NCBI GenBank assembly: GCA_031394335.1
Contig: JANMXS010000205.1
Span: forward strand, 1-7,427
Source of the DNA: UKL13-2 sp031394335
Lineage (GTDB): Bacteria > Pseudomonadota > Gammaproteobacteria > Burkholderiales > Usitatibacteraceae
Reading direction: 5' to 3'
DNA: 7,427 nucleotides
A program made the translations under genes and the position numbers. A model generated the notes under the pieces. The model made no database searches. It was given only the letters and a program-made list of their open reading frames with translations, and was not told the origin of the DNA. Shown piece after piece: positions 1-5,895 of this stretch. Within the stretch, counting starts at the first letter, position 1; each line of letters begins with the position of its first letter.

Positions 1-1454
1 TGATCGCCAAACCGGTTCCCCCAAACCACATACTCGGTGTCACCATCCGGTGCGCCCAGCGCGGCATATACATCGGCCATGATCGGCACATGGTCGCCGT
101 ATATGCACAGCCACGCCGGGGTTGGTGAAGCCGCGAGTTGATCGCGCAGCACCCCCGCCATTTTGTCGGCATTGGCCAGGTGGCGGACATAGACCGCGAG
201 ATCGTCGCAGCCTTTCGGTAGCGACTGGGTGAAATGCTGATGGCGTTCGGCCTCACCGAGTTTTTCCCAATGCAGCGGCCCGTGGTTTTCCATGGTGATC
301 GCGAATACGAACAGCGGCCTGTCGTTCTCACGCGAACTCGCATTGAGCAGCGCAGTGATCTTCTCTGCCACTGCCAGATCGCCGATATAAGGCCCACTCT
401 TGCCTGCGGCATCGAAACTTTGGATATCGATGAATTCATCAAAGCCGAGCATCGGAAAAACAATATGCCGGTTGTAGAAGCTGGCGGGATAGGGATGAAC
501 GCAGACGGTGCGGTAGCCCTGCGCGCGCAAATGCGAGGCGACGGTGGCGATGCCGCTGCGCGCCAGCTTGCGATAGGGATTGAATTGGTGCACGCCGAGC
601 GAATCGATATCGAGCCCCGACAAAAATGAAAACTCGGTGCGCACGGTATTCGCGCCCCAGGCCGCGACCTTGAGCCGGCCATGCTGTGCTGACTCTCGCT
701 GCAACGCATCCCAATGCTGAAGCACGCCGCGATCAATGCCGCCGAACAGGCGGCGCGCATCAAAGAAAGATTCGCTTTGCACCACCACGATATTGGCCAA
801 TGTTGACGTAGACGCAAGCTGCGGAAATGCGCGGCTCAACATCGCGCTATCGATCGGCTTGCGCTCGTCGGCCATGTAGCGCCACAGGCTGGCGACCAGG
901 CCAAGGCGTTGCAAATCATCGACCGGCTTGAAGGTCGCCGGCCCCAGGCGCATTGCGCCGATAGCCACCATCGTCAGCCCCAGCGCAGCAATGACGCCCA
1001 CCGCTTGAAACACCGCGGCAATGCCGAGCGCTTGCGTTAACGGCGCCTCAAAAGCGAGCCCCACATAGACTGCCGCAACGAAGCCGGCCAGGGCCAGCGC
1101 CGCACGCCACCAGCCCAGAAACGGAATGTACAGCCGCGGATGGCGCAGCGCATCGGTGAAATATTCGAAGTCGGAAAATATGAACGGCTCGCGCAAGGAT
1201 CTGAACTTGGCATTGCTCACCAGCACCACGAACAGCAGGAAGGCGAGCACGAAAGCGGCCGCAAACCACGGGCGCTGGAACAGGCTGAGCTCAAACGCAA
1301 ATGCCAGCAGCCACATTCCAACATGCAGCATCCAGGTGGCGGCAGGGCGCTTCAGCATCGGTCGCGGCGTCAGCAGACGCTCGATCAACACCGAAACCAC
1401 GGCGCCGCCGAGCAGCGCGGGCAGCAGCAGCGTCAGCCAGAAAAATTCAGCCAC
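1..1454 (-). CDS. LtaS-like sulfatase-fold membrane transferase, capsule-associated (WcbQ/RkpI-like), 3' end cut by window
   Basis: An open frame runs from a GTG at 1454 to the left edge, giving 484 residues with no stop. The N-terminal third has about five hydrophobic segments (roughly residues 4-24, 43-59, 65-80, 116-134, 142-168), as in LtaS/MdoB-type proteins. The remainder is an alkaline-phosphatase/sulfatase-fold domain: VVVQSESF with metal-ligand candidate E228, NTVRTEF with nucleophile candidate T270, TMENHG with H391, and YGDH with D454-H455. Family enzymes transfer phosphoglycerol or phosphoethanolamine from phospholipids to glycans outside the inner membrane; that this one does so is inference. 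The start overlaps the dehydrogenase gene by 8 bp and has no clear Shine-Dalgarno, which fits translational coupling. The position after a KpsS-like gene and an SDR matches wcbO-P-Q and suggests the WcbQ/RkpI group. The substrate is unknown. Only the C-terminal tail of the domain should be missing. Confidence 0.85.
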   Translation of the reverse strand, partial: MAEFFWLTLLLPALLGGAVVSVLIERLLTPRPMLKRPAATWMLHVGMWLLAFAFELSLFQRPWFAAAFVLAFLLFVVLVSNAKFRSLREPFIFSDFEYFTDALRHPRLYIPFLGWWRAALALAGFVAAVYVGLAFEAPLTQALGIAAVFQAVGVIAALGLTMVAIGAMRLGPATFKPVDDLQRLGLVASLWRYMADERKPIDSAMLSRAFPQLASTSTLANIVVVQSESFFDARRLFGGIDRGVLQHWDALQRESAQHGRLKVAAWGANTVRTEFSFLSGLDIDSLGVHQFNPYRKLARSGIATVASHLRAQGYRTVCVHPYPASFYNRHIVFPMLGFDEFIDIQSFDAAGKSGPYIGDLAVAEKITALLNASSRENDRPLFVFAITMENHGPLHWEKLGEAERHQHFTQSLPKGCDDLAVYVRHLANADKMAGVLRDQLAASPTPAWLCIYGDHVPIMADVYAALGAPDGDTEYVVWGNRFGD

Positions 1455-2232
1455 TGTGCTTGCTGAAGTTGAACCACGACACCAGCTTTTGCGCGATCGC
1501 GGCGGGCGCCACCGCCAAATACCAGGAGCCCAGATTGAGCGGGAACGGAAAACTGATGCGCGCCTTGTTGGCGGCGAGTCCGCGCTTGATGAATTGCGCC
1601 GCCTTGTCTGCCGACCATAACAACGGTTTCGGCCCCGGAAATTCATCGCACATATGTGATTCCACAAAGCCCGGCATCACCACATTGATGCGAACGCCCT
1701 CGGGCGCCAGCCAGCCGCGCAGCGCTTCGCCGTAAGCCTTGATGGCCGCCTTGCTGGCGCAATAACTCGGCGTGATCGGCAAACCGAAATACGCGGCCAG
1801 CGAGCTGAACAGGGCGATCTGGCCGTGCCCCCGTGCGCGCATTGCCGGCAGCACCGCATCCACGGTGGCGATCGCGGAGGTGATATTGATATCGATCAGC
1901 GCCTCGGTATCCTGCCAACGCTCGCCGGCGCCATCCGGCCCGATATTGATGTTGATGCCGGCACAGACCACCACCAGATCCAGCGGTGCGCGCGTACCGA
2001 CCTCGTGCAGCCAGGCAACCAGCTCGGCACGGTTACGCACATCGATGACCGACGTCGCCACCGCGGCCCCCAGCGTCGTGCAGCGGGCCGATACCTCGGC
2101 GAGCTTGGCTTTATTGCGGCCTTGCAGAAACAGTTGCACACCGGGCGCCGCGTAAGCGCAGGCCAGCGCGCCGCCGATGCCGCCGGTGGCGCCGGTGATG
2201 AGTACCGATCGTGGAGCGGGCAGCTGAGTCAT
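1447..2232 (-). CDS. Short-chain dehydrogenase/reductase of capsule operon (WcbP/RkpH-like)
   Basis: This encodes a complete 261-residue classical SDR, a cytoplasmic NAD(P)-dependent oxidoreductase. The Rossmann cofactor motif TGATGGIG is at residues 13-20, the VCAG segment at 89-92 (classical NNAG region) and the structural N116 in DIN. The catalytic triad is S144, Y157 and K161 with classical S-x12-Y-x3-K spacing, followed by the VMPGFV loop at 185-190. The C-terminal 30 residues are unusually hydrophobic and aromatic (GSWYLAVAPA), so membrane association is possible. The ATG at 2232 overlaps the stop of the upstream KpsS-like gene by 4 bp (ATGA) and has a GGAG Shine-Dalgarno at 2244-2241, which supports this start. 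The stop overlaps the next gene by 8 bp. The context resembles wcbP and rkpH, where an SDR accompanies lipid or acyl-chain functions of capsule synthesis. The substrate (sugar or acyl chain) cannot be read from the sequence. Confidence 0.9.
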   Translation of the reverse strand: MTQLPAPRSVLITGATGGIGGALACAYAAPGVQLFLQGRNKAKLAEVSARCTTLGAAVATSVIDVRNRAELVAWLHEVGTRAPLDLVVVCAGININIGPDGAGERWQDTEALIDINITSAIATVDAVLPAMRARGHGQIALFSSLAAYFGLPITPSYCASKAAIKAYGEALRGWLAPEGVRINVVMPGFVESHMCDEFPGPKPLLWSADKAAQFIKRGLAANKARISFPFPLNLGSWYLAVAPAAIAQKLVSWFNFSKHSG

Positions 2233-3485
2233 GACAACATCTCCAATGGCGAGCGTTCAGCGCACAGCACGGCGGCGCTATTGGCAACGGCCAGCGCGAT
2301 GCCGGATGGCGAATAAAACCCACCGTTAATCTGGGTAGCGTGAATCACGGTATTGCGAAAGCAGCGGAACAAGTCGGCATCGGGGGCGGTGCCCTGCGCC
2401 CAAAAATTATCCAGGTTTCCCTGGAACGTAAGCCCCGGCAAATTGTAGACGGGATTACTCAGCGTCATGGTCGGGCAATCAAAAGTGAGGGACGACAATC
2501 CCACCGTGCTGTTCACCGTCACCAGCCCGCGTGCACGCGACAGCAGGCTATCCAGGTTACCGCTCTCAAGATAGTCGATGCGGCCGCGTAAATCGTGCTG
2601 CGTCGCCAGGCGATCAATCAGGCGTCGGAAATTGACAAAGCCCGTGTCCAGCGGATGGTTCTTGATCACCAGCCTGGCGTCGCGCGGGGCATGGCGGGCG
2701 AACGAAGCCATCACCAGCTCGATAACCTCCGCCATATTATTGAACGGCGAATGGTCGCGAATCTGCGCATCGCTGTCGAGCTGCAAGGGCAGCAGGTAGA
2801 ACGGTTGCGCAGCGCCCATCAAGGCCGCGATGGTTTTGCGATCGCGCGCTTCGTATAACGGCATCATCGAAAAACGCCGCCCCCAGCCCAGATATTCCAC
2901 AGCCGAAATAAACGGGCGGTGGGTTCGATAGCGCGGGAACAGTAGCGGATTCCAGAAATTGAACGAGTGGTAAACCATATCGTGCATCGCCCGGCCGCCC
3001 AGGGTCGACGCGAATGCTTTGCCGTCACCTCGATCAGGCAGTGCTGCGCCAGCCTCGCGGTACCAGGCGGGATCGCGCGGCAGCAGTGAATTGGCATTGA
3101 CGCCATCGCGTTCCAGCGTCACCCAATATGGACGGAAATAACCTTCCTCAAAAACATGGTCGCGAATGCCGTGCGGTTTGGCCAGCGCGATCGCGGGCAG
3201 ATGGATCGGCCGACGGTCGCCGAACAGCAGGATATCGGTGATGCCATGCTGTTCGATTTTTTGGAGCAGGAATGCCGGCAGCGCATCCAGCGGCCCACGA
3301 AATGCCCAGGCTGGCCGCGTTCCCCAAAATACCGTATCGCCGACATTGAAGTTGATGCGGAACACGCCGTGCCCATCGGCCTTGAGTCGATCCGCCAGCG
3401 CCGGGAAAAATGGCGAATTGACGCCCTGCAGGAATAAAAATTTTCGCATCGGCAATTGCGACACGGGCATCGGCATTGAAAGCAC
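2229..3485 (-). CDS. KpsS/LipB-family capsule polysaccharide protein, putative beta-Kdo transferase (WcbO-like)
   Basis: This encodes a 418-residue soluble protein of the capsule polysaccharide biosynthesis (KpsS/KpsC/LipB) family. Family hallmarks are FLFLQGVNSPFF near residues 16-27, FGDRRPIH at 88-95, FEEGYFRPYWVTLE at 112-125, LLPLQLDSD at 231-239, KNHP at 275-278 and NSTVGLSSL at 325-333. In E. coli, KpsS adds the first beta-Kdo of the linker to a phosphatidylglycerol-type lipid at the cytoplasmic face. The same role here is family-based inference, and no kdsA/kdsB genes are in view. The start is ambiguous. A GTG at 3485 has an AAAGG seven bases upstream, whereas an ATG at 3449 (residue 13, MRKFLFLQG) is where many family members begin but lacks a ribosome site. 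It is the first gene of a coupled trio (KpsS-like, SDR, LtaS-like), with a 4-bp overlap to the SDR, and lies 168 bp downstream of the glycosyltransferase gene. Confidence 0.9.
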   Translation of the reverse strand: MLSMPMPVSQLPMRKFLFLQGVNSPFFPALADRLKADGHGVFRINFNVGDTVFWGTRPAWAFRGPLDALPAFLLQKIEQHGITDILLFGDRRPIHLPAIALAKPHGIRDHVFEEGYFRPYWVTLERDGVNANSLLPRDPAWYREAGAALPDRGDGKAFASTLGGRAMHDMVYHSFNFWNPLLFPRYRTHRPFISAVEYLGWGRRFSMMPLYEARDRKTIAALMGAAQPFYLLPLQLDSDAQIRDHSPFNNMAEVIELVMASFARHAPRDARLVIKNHPLDTGFVNFRRLIDRLATQHDLRGRIDYLESGNLDSLLSRARGLVTVNSTVGLSSLTFDCPTMTLSNPVYNLPGLTFQGNLDNFWAQGTAPDADLFRCFRNTVIHATQINGGFYSPSGIALAVANSAAVLCAERSPLEMLS

Positions 3486-3492
3486 TAATGAG

Positions 3493-3497
3493 CCTTT
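3493..3497 (-). promoter_or_regulatory. Putative Shine-Dalgarno AAAGG supporting GTG start at 3485
   Basis: On the minus strand, AAAGG is followed by seven bases and then GTG at 3485-3483. The competing ATGs at 3476, 3470 and 3449 have no purine-rich site at suitable spacing, so this site favours the longer protein. It is a partial match only, and family alignment could still favour 3449. Confidence 0.35.
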
Positions 3498-3572
3498 GAT
3501 AAACAGGTCTTTGGGAAATTGAATGGGTAATTGTCGAGCAGTTTAGAGTACGGTTAACCTGCGATGCCGCCC

Positions 3573-3657
3573 GTAGGGTGGGCAACGTCTTTATGTTGCC
3601 CACGCGGTCGGTGCATCCATGAAATCCGCGCGGGCACGCTGCGCGGGCCCACCCTAC
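3573..3657. repeat. 85-bp MITE-like element with terminal inverted repeats and two internal hairpins
   Basis: The ends are perfect 11-bp inverted repeats: GTAGGGTGGGC at 3573-3583 and GCCCACCCTAC at 3647-3657. Inside are a 9-bp perfect hairpin GTGGGCAAC/GTTGCCCAC (3578-3586 with 3595-3603, 8-nt loop) and a GC-rich hairpin CCGCGC/GCGCGG (3626-3631 with 3641-3646). Elements beginning GTAGGGTGGGC are common dispersed repeats in proteobacterial genomes (general knowledge, not searched). The right arm supplies the TAG stop of the glycosyltransferase gene (3656-3654). No clear target-site duplication is visible at the flanks. No T-run follows on either strand, so a simple intrinsic terminator is not supported, although the folded RNA could still affect readthrough between the two genes. 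Confidence 0.7.
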
Positions 3658-4871
3658 AAAACCGCTTTCGTTACAACGTCCCCATCCAACAATTCCAACA
3701 AGGCATCAACCCGCGCAAAATGCTGCGGCCAGGTGGTGGGGCGAAATCCTTCGATGCGTTTCAATTGCGCCTCGCGCCGCACGCTGTCGGGTCGGGTGTA
3801 TTCGACGATCAAGTCTTCCCAGCGCCTGCCATCGAGCGGATTGGCGTATTCGGGTACATCCCCCGAGGTTTCGCGAAACACCGACAAATCGCTGGCGATC
3901 ACCGGCACGCCGATCGCCAGCGCCTCCGTCAGCGGCATGCCATAGCCCTCGGCAAAGGACGGAAACAGCAGGGCCCGCGCGTGGTGCAAATACGTAATGA
4001 GTTCCGCATCGCTGCAATAGGGCTTCTCGACCACCACACCCTCGAGCTGCGCGCAACGCTCGAGCAGATCGACCACGTTTTCGCATTCCCAGCCGCGCTG
4101 CCCGATCACCACCAGCCGTGGCGCGGCCGAGCCCATCTTCTCCACCATCTGCCGCCAAAGCTGCAACAACAGCCAATGGTTTTTGCGCGGCTCAATGGTG
4201 CCGATGATCACAAAATAAGGCCTGGCCATCGGGCGCGGGCCCGGCTGGATTGCCGGCAAGCCGGGCGCCAGCGGCGCCGCCACCGCCGGCGGCATCTTCA
4301 GTTCCTTGTTCGCACAAAAGCGTTGCAGCACGTCGAGCGTATCCTGTGAAATTGTGACGATGCCGCTACCGGTGGAGAGCGCGACGCGCATCCGCGTCAG
4401 ATGCCGTTCGCGTTCGCCCGGCCGGCAGTATTCCGGGTGCGTGATCGGGATCAAATCGCTGATGACAAATACCGGGCGTGCGCCAAAACGCCGCAAAGCC
4501 CAGGCGTAGCGCGGATTCTCCAGCCCCATATGCCCAGTGTTGAACAAATAATTGCCCGCCACATCAAGGCACAGCCAGCGCCACCAGAACGCCTTGACGA
4601 TCACGCGCAACGCCAGCCAGGTCATCGAGGCCTCGCGATCCACCGCCGCAAACACCGCCGCAGAATCTGTCGCCGACAGCACCGCATTGAACGGGCCCAG
4701 GCTCAACACCGCCCGCGCCGGTTTTGTATTACGGGCGGCATAGTGGCGGATGTATTCCAGGCTCACGCGGTCAATCCCGGTGGGCAGCTTTCCCTTGAGG
4801 CGCCGGTAAACCAGGCGCGTAACGTCGATCAGGATTTTGGGCACGTGAAGAGTAGGGTGAAGTGATGCCAT
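3654..4871 (-). CDS. GT4-family (group 1) glycosyltransferase, capsule/polysaccharide biosynthesis
   Basis: This encodes a 405-residue GT-B-fold retaining glycosyltransferase, expected to add a sugar from a nucleotide donor to the growing glycan at the cytoplasmic face. The N-terminal half carries TGIDRVSLEYIRHY (31-44), common in capsule and O-antigen GT4 enzymes, and SDLIPITHPEYC (138-149). The C-terminal donor domain shows GTIEPRKNH (224-232) and FPSFAEGYGMPLTEAL (303-318), containing the EX7E motif E308/E316. It also has GVPVIASDLSVFRE (321-334), typical of donor binding. A hydrophobic stretch near residues 84-104 may associate with the membrane. The ATG at 4871 is the first in frame and its ribosome site is weak. 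The last codon is followed by a TAG lying inside the inverted repeat element, so the C-terminus may have been trimmed or altered by that insertion. Donor and linkage cannot be assigned, and no symbol is given. Confidence 0.9.
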   Translation of the reverse strand: MASLHPTLHVPKILIDVTRLVYRRLKGKLPTGIDRVSLEYIRHYAARNTKPARAVLSLGPFNAVLSATDSAAVFAAVDREASMTWLALRVIVKAFWWRWLCLDVAGNYLFNTGHMGLENPRYAWALRRFGARPVFVISDLIPITHPEYCRPGERERHLTRMRVALSTGSGIVTISQDTLDVLQRFCANKELKMPPAVAAPLAPGLPAIQPGPRPMARPYFVIIGTIEPRKNHWLLLQLWRQMVEKMGSAAPRLVVIGQRGWECENVVDLLERCAQLEGVVVEKPYCSDAELITYLHHARALLFPSFAEGYGMPLTEALAIGVPVIASDLSVFRETSGDVPEYANPLDGRRWEDLIVEYTRPDSVRREAQLKRIEGFRPTTWPQHFARVDALLELLDGDVVTKAVL

Positions 4872-4882
4872 TTCTTAATCAT

Positions 4883-4911
4883 TTTTTAATCGGGACTTCT
4901 GCAAAACTCAA
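4883..4911 (-). promoter_or_regulatory. Candidate sigma70 promoter for the glycosyltransferase gene
   Basis: Reading the minus strand, TTGAGT (4911-4906) is followed by a 17-bp spacer and TAAAAA (4888-4883). Each hexamer matches four of six consensus bases. The predicted transcript would begin only about five bases before the ATG at 4871, so it would be nearly leaderless. The A+T-rich stretch is otherwise the only promoter-like sequence between the gene and the repeats. Confidence 0.25.
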
Positions 4912-4940
4912 ATATTCGTTATCCCAGGCTGTGATTCCGT

Positions 4941-5023
4941 CGTCCCAGCGCAGGCTGGGACCCAGTCCTGTCCAGGGTTTTAAACAAACGGAGGACTGGA
5001 TTCCGGCCTACGCCGGAATGACG
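4941..5023. repeat. REP-like inverted hairpin doublet (BIME-like), complete
   Basis: The left head on the plus strand is CGTC overlapping a 7-bp stem TCCCAGC/GCTGGGA with loop GCAG (4941-4960), then CCCAGTCC (4961-4968). After a 24-bp linker, the right head on the minus strand is CCAGTCC, 8-bp stem ATTCCGGC/GCCGGAAT with loop GTAG, and CGTC (5023-4993). CCAGTCC pairs with GGACTGG and CGTC with GACG, so the whole unit can fold as a four-way cruciform. Just to the left, 4909-4919 (TCAAATATTCG) repeats the flank seen in the array at 7251-7262, suggesting a decayed further copy at 4911-4940. Confidence 0.85.
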
Positions 5024-5088
5024 AATTTTGAGTGCGTCGGGCCTGTGATTTCCAGTGTCATGTCAAACAGTCAATCCTCAAAACCCGT

Positions 5089-5123
5089 CGTCCCGGCGCA
5101 GGCGTGAAGGCATGCCTTCGCCC
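5089..5123. repeat. Truncated REP-like head followed by a perfect palindrome
   Basis: CGTC at 5089-5092, left stem TCCCGGC (5091-5097) and loop GCAG (5098-5101) begin a standard head. It breaks off after GC at 5103, before the stem is completed. It is replaced directly by the perfect 14-bp palindrome GAAGGCATGCCTTC (5106-5119). The palindrome lies about 20 bp beyond the stop of the GIY-YIG gene, where it might serve as its 3' hairpin, but no T-run follows on the minus strand. Confidence 0.6.
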
Positions 5124-5139
5124 CAAATCCATCCAACAA

Positions 5140-5427
5140 CTACACAATCTGATCATACAAATCGTTCCAATCAGGGTTCGAACTTTCAATCAAATCAAGT
5201 TTCCACAGTCGCTTCCAGGACTTGATATTTTTCTCACGCACAATCGCCGATTCCATCGTTTCGTGAACTTCGCACCAGACCAGGGTGTGTACCTGATGTT
5301 CCTTGGTAAATCCTTCAACGAGGTCGTTCTTGTGTTGCCACACGCGTTTGACCAAATCAGACGTCACGCCGATATAAAGCGTGCCGTTTCTTTGACTCGC
5401 CAGTATGTAGACGCAGGGCTGCTTCAA
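5140..5427 (-). CDS. Small GIY-YIG nuclease-domain protein, TTG start or decayed start
   Basis: The frame encodes 95 residues from TTG at 5427 and consists of little more than one GIY-YIG domain. YIL at 7-9 and YIG at 18-20 form the two signature strands, R28 and H32 are the expected helix residues, and E65 in REKNIKSW is the metal-binding glutamate. Family proteins of about 90-100 residues usually begin a few residues before CVYIL, as here. The key catalytic residues are intact, so single-strand or nicking endonuclease activity is plausible but not shown. No ATG or GTG occurs in frame upstream. The only other start is a TTG at 5535, whose extension would translate repeat sequence (RHSGAGRNPV). 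No ribosome site precedes 5427. The gene is flanked on both sides by REP-like hairpins and appears to interrupt one. It may be a selfish or repeat-associated nuclease, or a recent pseudogene. Confidence 0.7.
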   Translation of the reverse strand: MKQPCVYILASQRNGTLYIGVTSDLVKRVWQHKNDLVEGFTKEHQVHTLVWCEVHETMESAIVREKNIKSWKRLWKLDLIESSNPDWNDLYDQIV

Positions 5428-5450
5428 AGTGATGTGGGATGGACTTGGAT

Positions 5451-5514
5451 ATCCAGTCCTATCCAGAGATTTAATAATACGATGGACTGGATTCCGGCCT
5501 GCGCCGGAATGACG
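5451..5514. repeat. REP-like element, right head complete, left head missing
   Basis: ATCCAGTCC (5451-5459) pairs with GGACTGGAT (5484-5492) across a 24-bp A+T-rich linker. The right head on the minus strand is ATTCCGGC/GCCGGAAT (5491-5498 with 5503-5510) with loop GCAG, closed by CGTC (5514-5511). The expected left head is absent, and the GIY-YIG gene and its upstream sequence stand in its place. The outer flank (5515-5525), read on the minus strand, resembles the TCAAATATTC flank of the other copies. Confidence 0.8.
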
Positions 5515-5572
5515 AGTATTTGATGTGTTGGGCAAATTGGCTGCATATCGCTCAGTTAGTCCTGAAAAACGC

Positions 5573-5630
5573 CGTCTTCCCAGCGTAGGCTGGGACCCAG
5601 TCCGTCGTGCTTTTCAAATCCTTGACAGGT
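5573..5630. repeat. REP-like half element with degenerate tail
   Basis: CGTC (5573-5576), 7-bp stem TCCCAGC/GCTGGGA (5578-5584 with 5589-5595), loop GTAG and CCCAGTCC (5596-5603) form one complete head. The following bases up to about 5630 resemble the linker of the 3' array (CATCGTATTCTCAAACCTTGG) but are decayed, and no right head follows. Confidence 0.7.
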
Positions 5631-5895
5631 ACCATCATCGCCCACCACTGCCCCCAACTTGAGCTGTTTTATTTCACCTTTGAACTGGAAACGAAATGAA
5701 GCAAGCCGTTTTTTGTGGAAACCGCACAAATTCCGGCGCTTGCCCGCACCGGGTTTGCCATCACGCCGCGCATACCCACCCTGCAAGGTGGTTACGGCGA
5801 AGGGAGGTATTTTGCTACACTTCAGGGCTGGCTTAAATAATTGCCAAAAACAGGGCCATTATTGGTTGCAAACTTTCTCCTTTTTAAGCGAATCC
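5631..5895. other. Non-coding stretch upstream of the export gene; no supported gene
   Basis: This holds no convincing coding region. Open frames on both strands lack family features and start at TTG or inside repeats. A perfect TTGACA at 5622-5627, just outside, has no matching -10. The stretch contains a candidate extended -10 promoter and a purine-rich AGGGAGG at 5801-5807. It probably contains the leader of the export gene. Confidence 0.5.
5792..5821 (+). promoter_or_regulatory. Candidate extended -10 promoter for the export lipoprotein gene
   Basis: TGC-TACACT (5813-5821) is an extended -10 with four of six -10 matches. A poor -35 (TTACGG, 5792-5797) lies 18 bp upstream, as is tolerated with extended -10 elements. 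Transcription would start near 5828, giving a leader of roughly 70 nt before the ATG at 5896. Confidence 0.35.

Noticed and set aside
234..629. Plus-strand open frame of 131 codons
   Set aside because: It lies wholly antisense to the LtaS-like gene, whose minus-strand frame carries clear family motifs.
1126..1735. Overlapping plus-strand open frames
   Set aside because: These are low-complexity translations rich in Arg, Ser, Ala and Gln, antisense to the LtaS-like gene and the SDR.
3564..4349. Plus-strand open frame of 261 codons
   Set aside because: It begins inside the inverted-repeat element and continues antisense to the glycosyltransferase, with no recognisable domain.
4862..5107. Plus-strand open frame of 81 codons
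   Set aside because: The peptide is mostly translated repeat (RRLGPSPV, DWIPAYAGMT), a well-known artefact of REP-like sequences.
5032..5523. Plus-strand open frame of 163 codons
   Set aside because: It is antisense to the GIY-YIG domain and ends in translated repeat.
5428..5535. N-terminal extension of the GIY-YIG protein
   Set aside because: It starts at TTG, has no ribosome site, and its residues (RHSGAGRNPV) are repeat-derived, not part of the domain.
5622..5627. Perfect TTGACA -35 hexamer
   Set aside because: At 16-18 bp spacing there is no -10-like hexamer (the region is CCACTG), and it lies within a decayed repeat linker.
5556..5786. Minus-strand open frame of 76 codons
   Set aside because: It has a TTG start, its C-terminus is encoded by the REP-like head, and no family resemblance is seen. 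A decayed gene fragment cannot be excluded.
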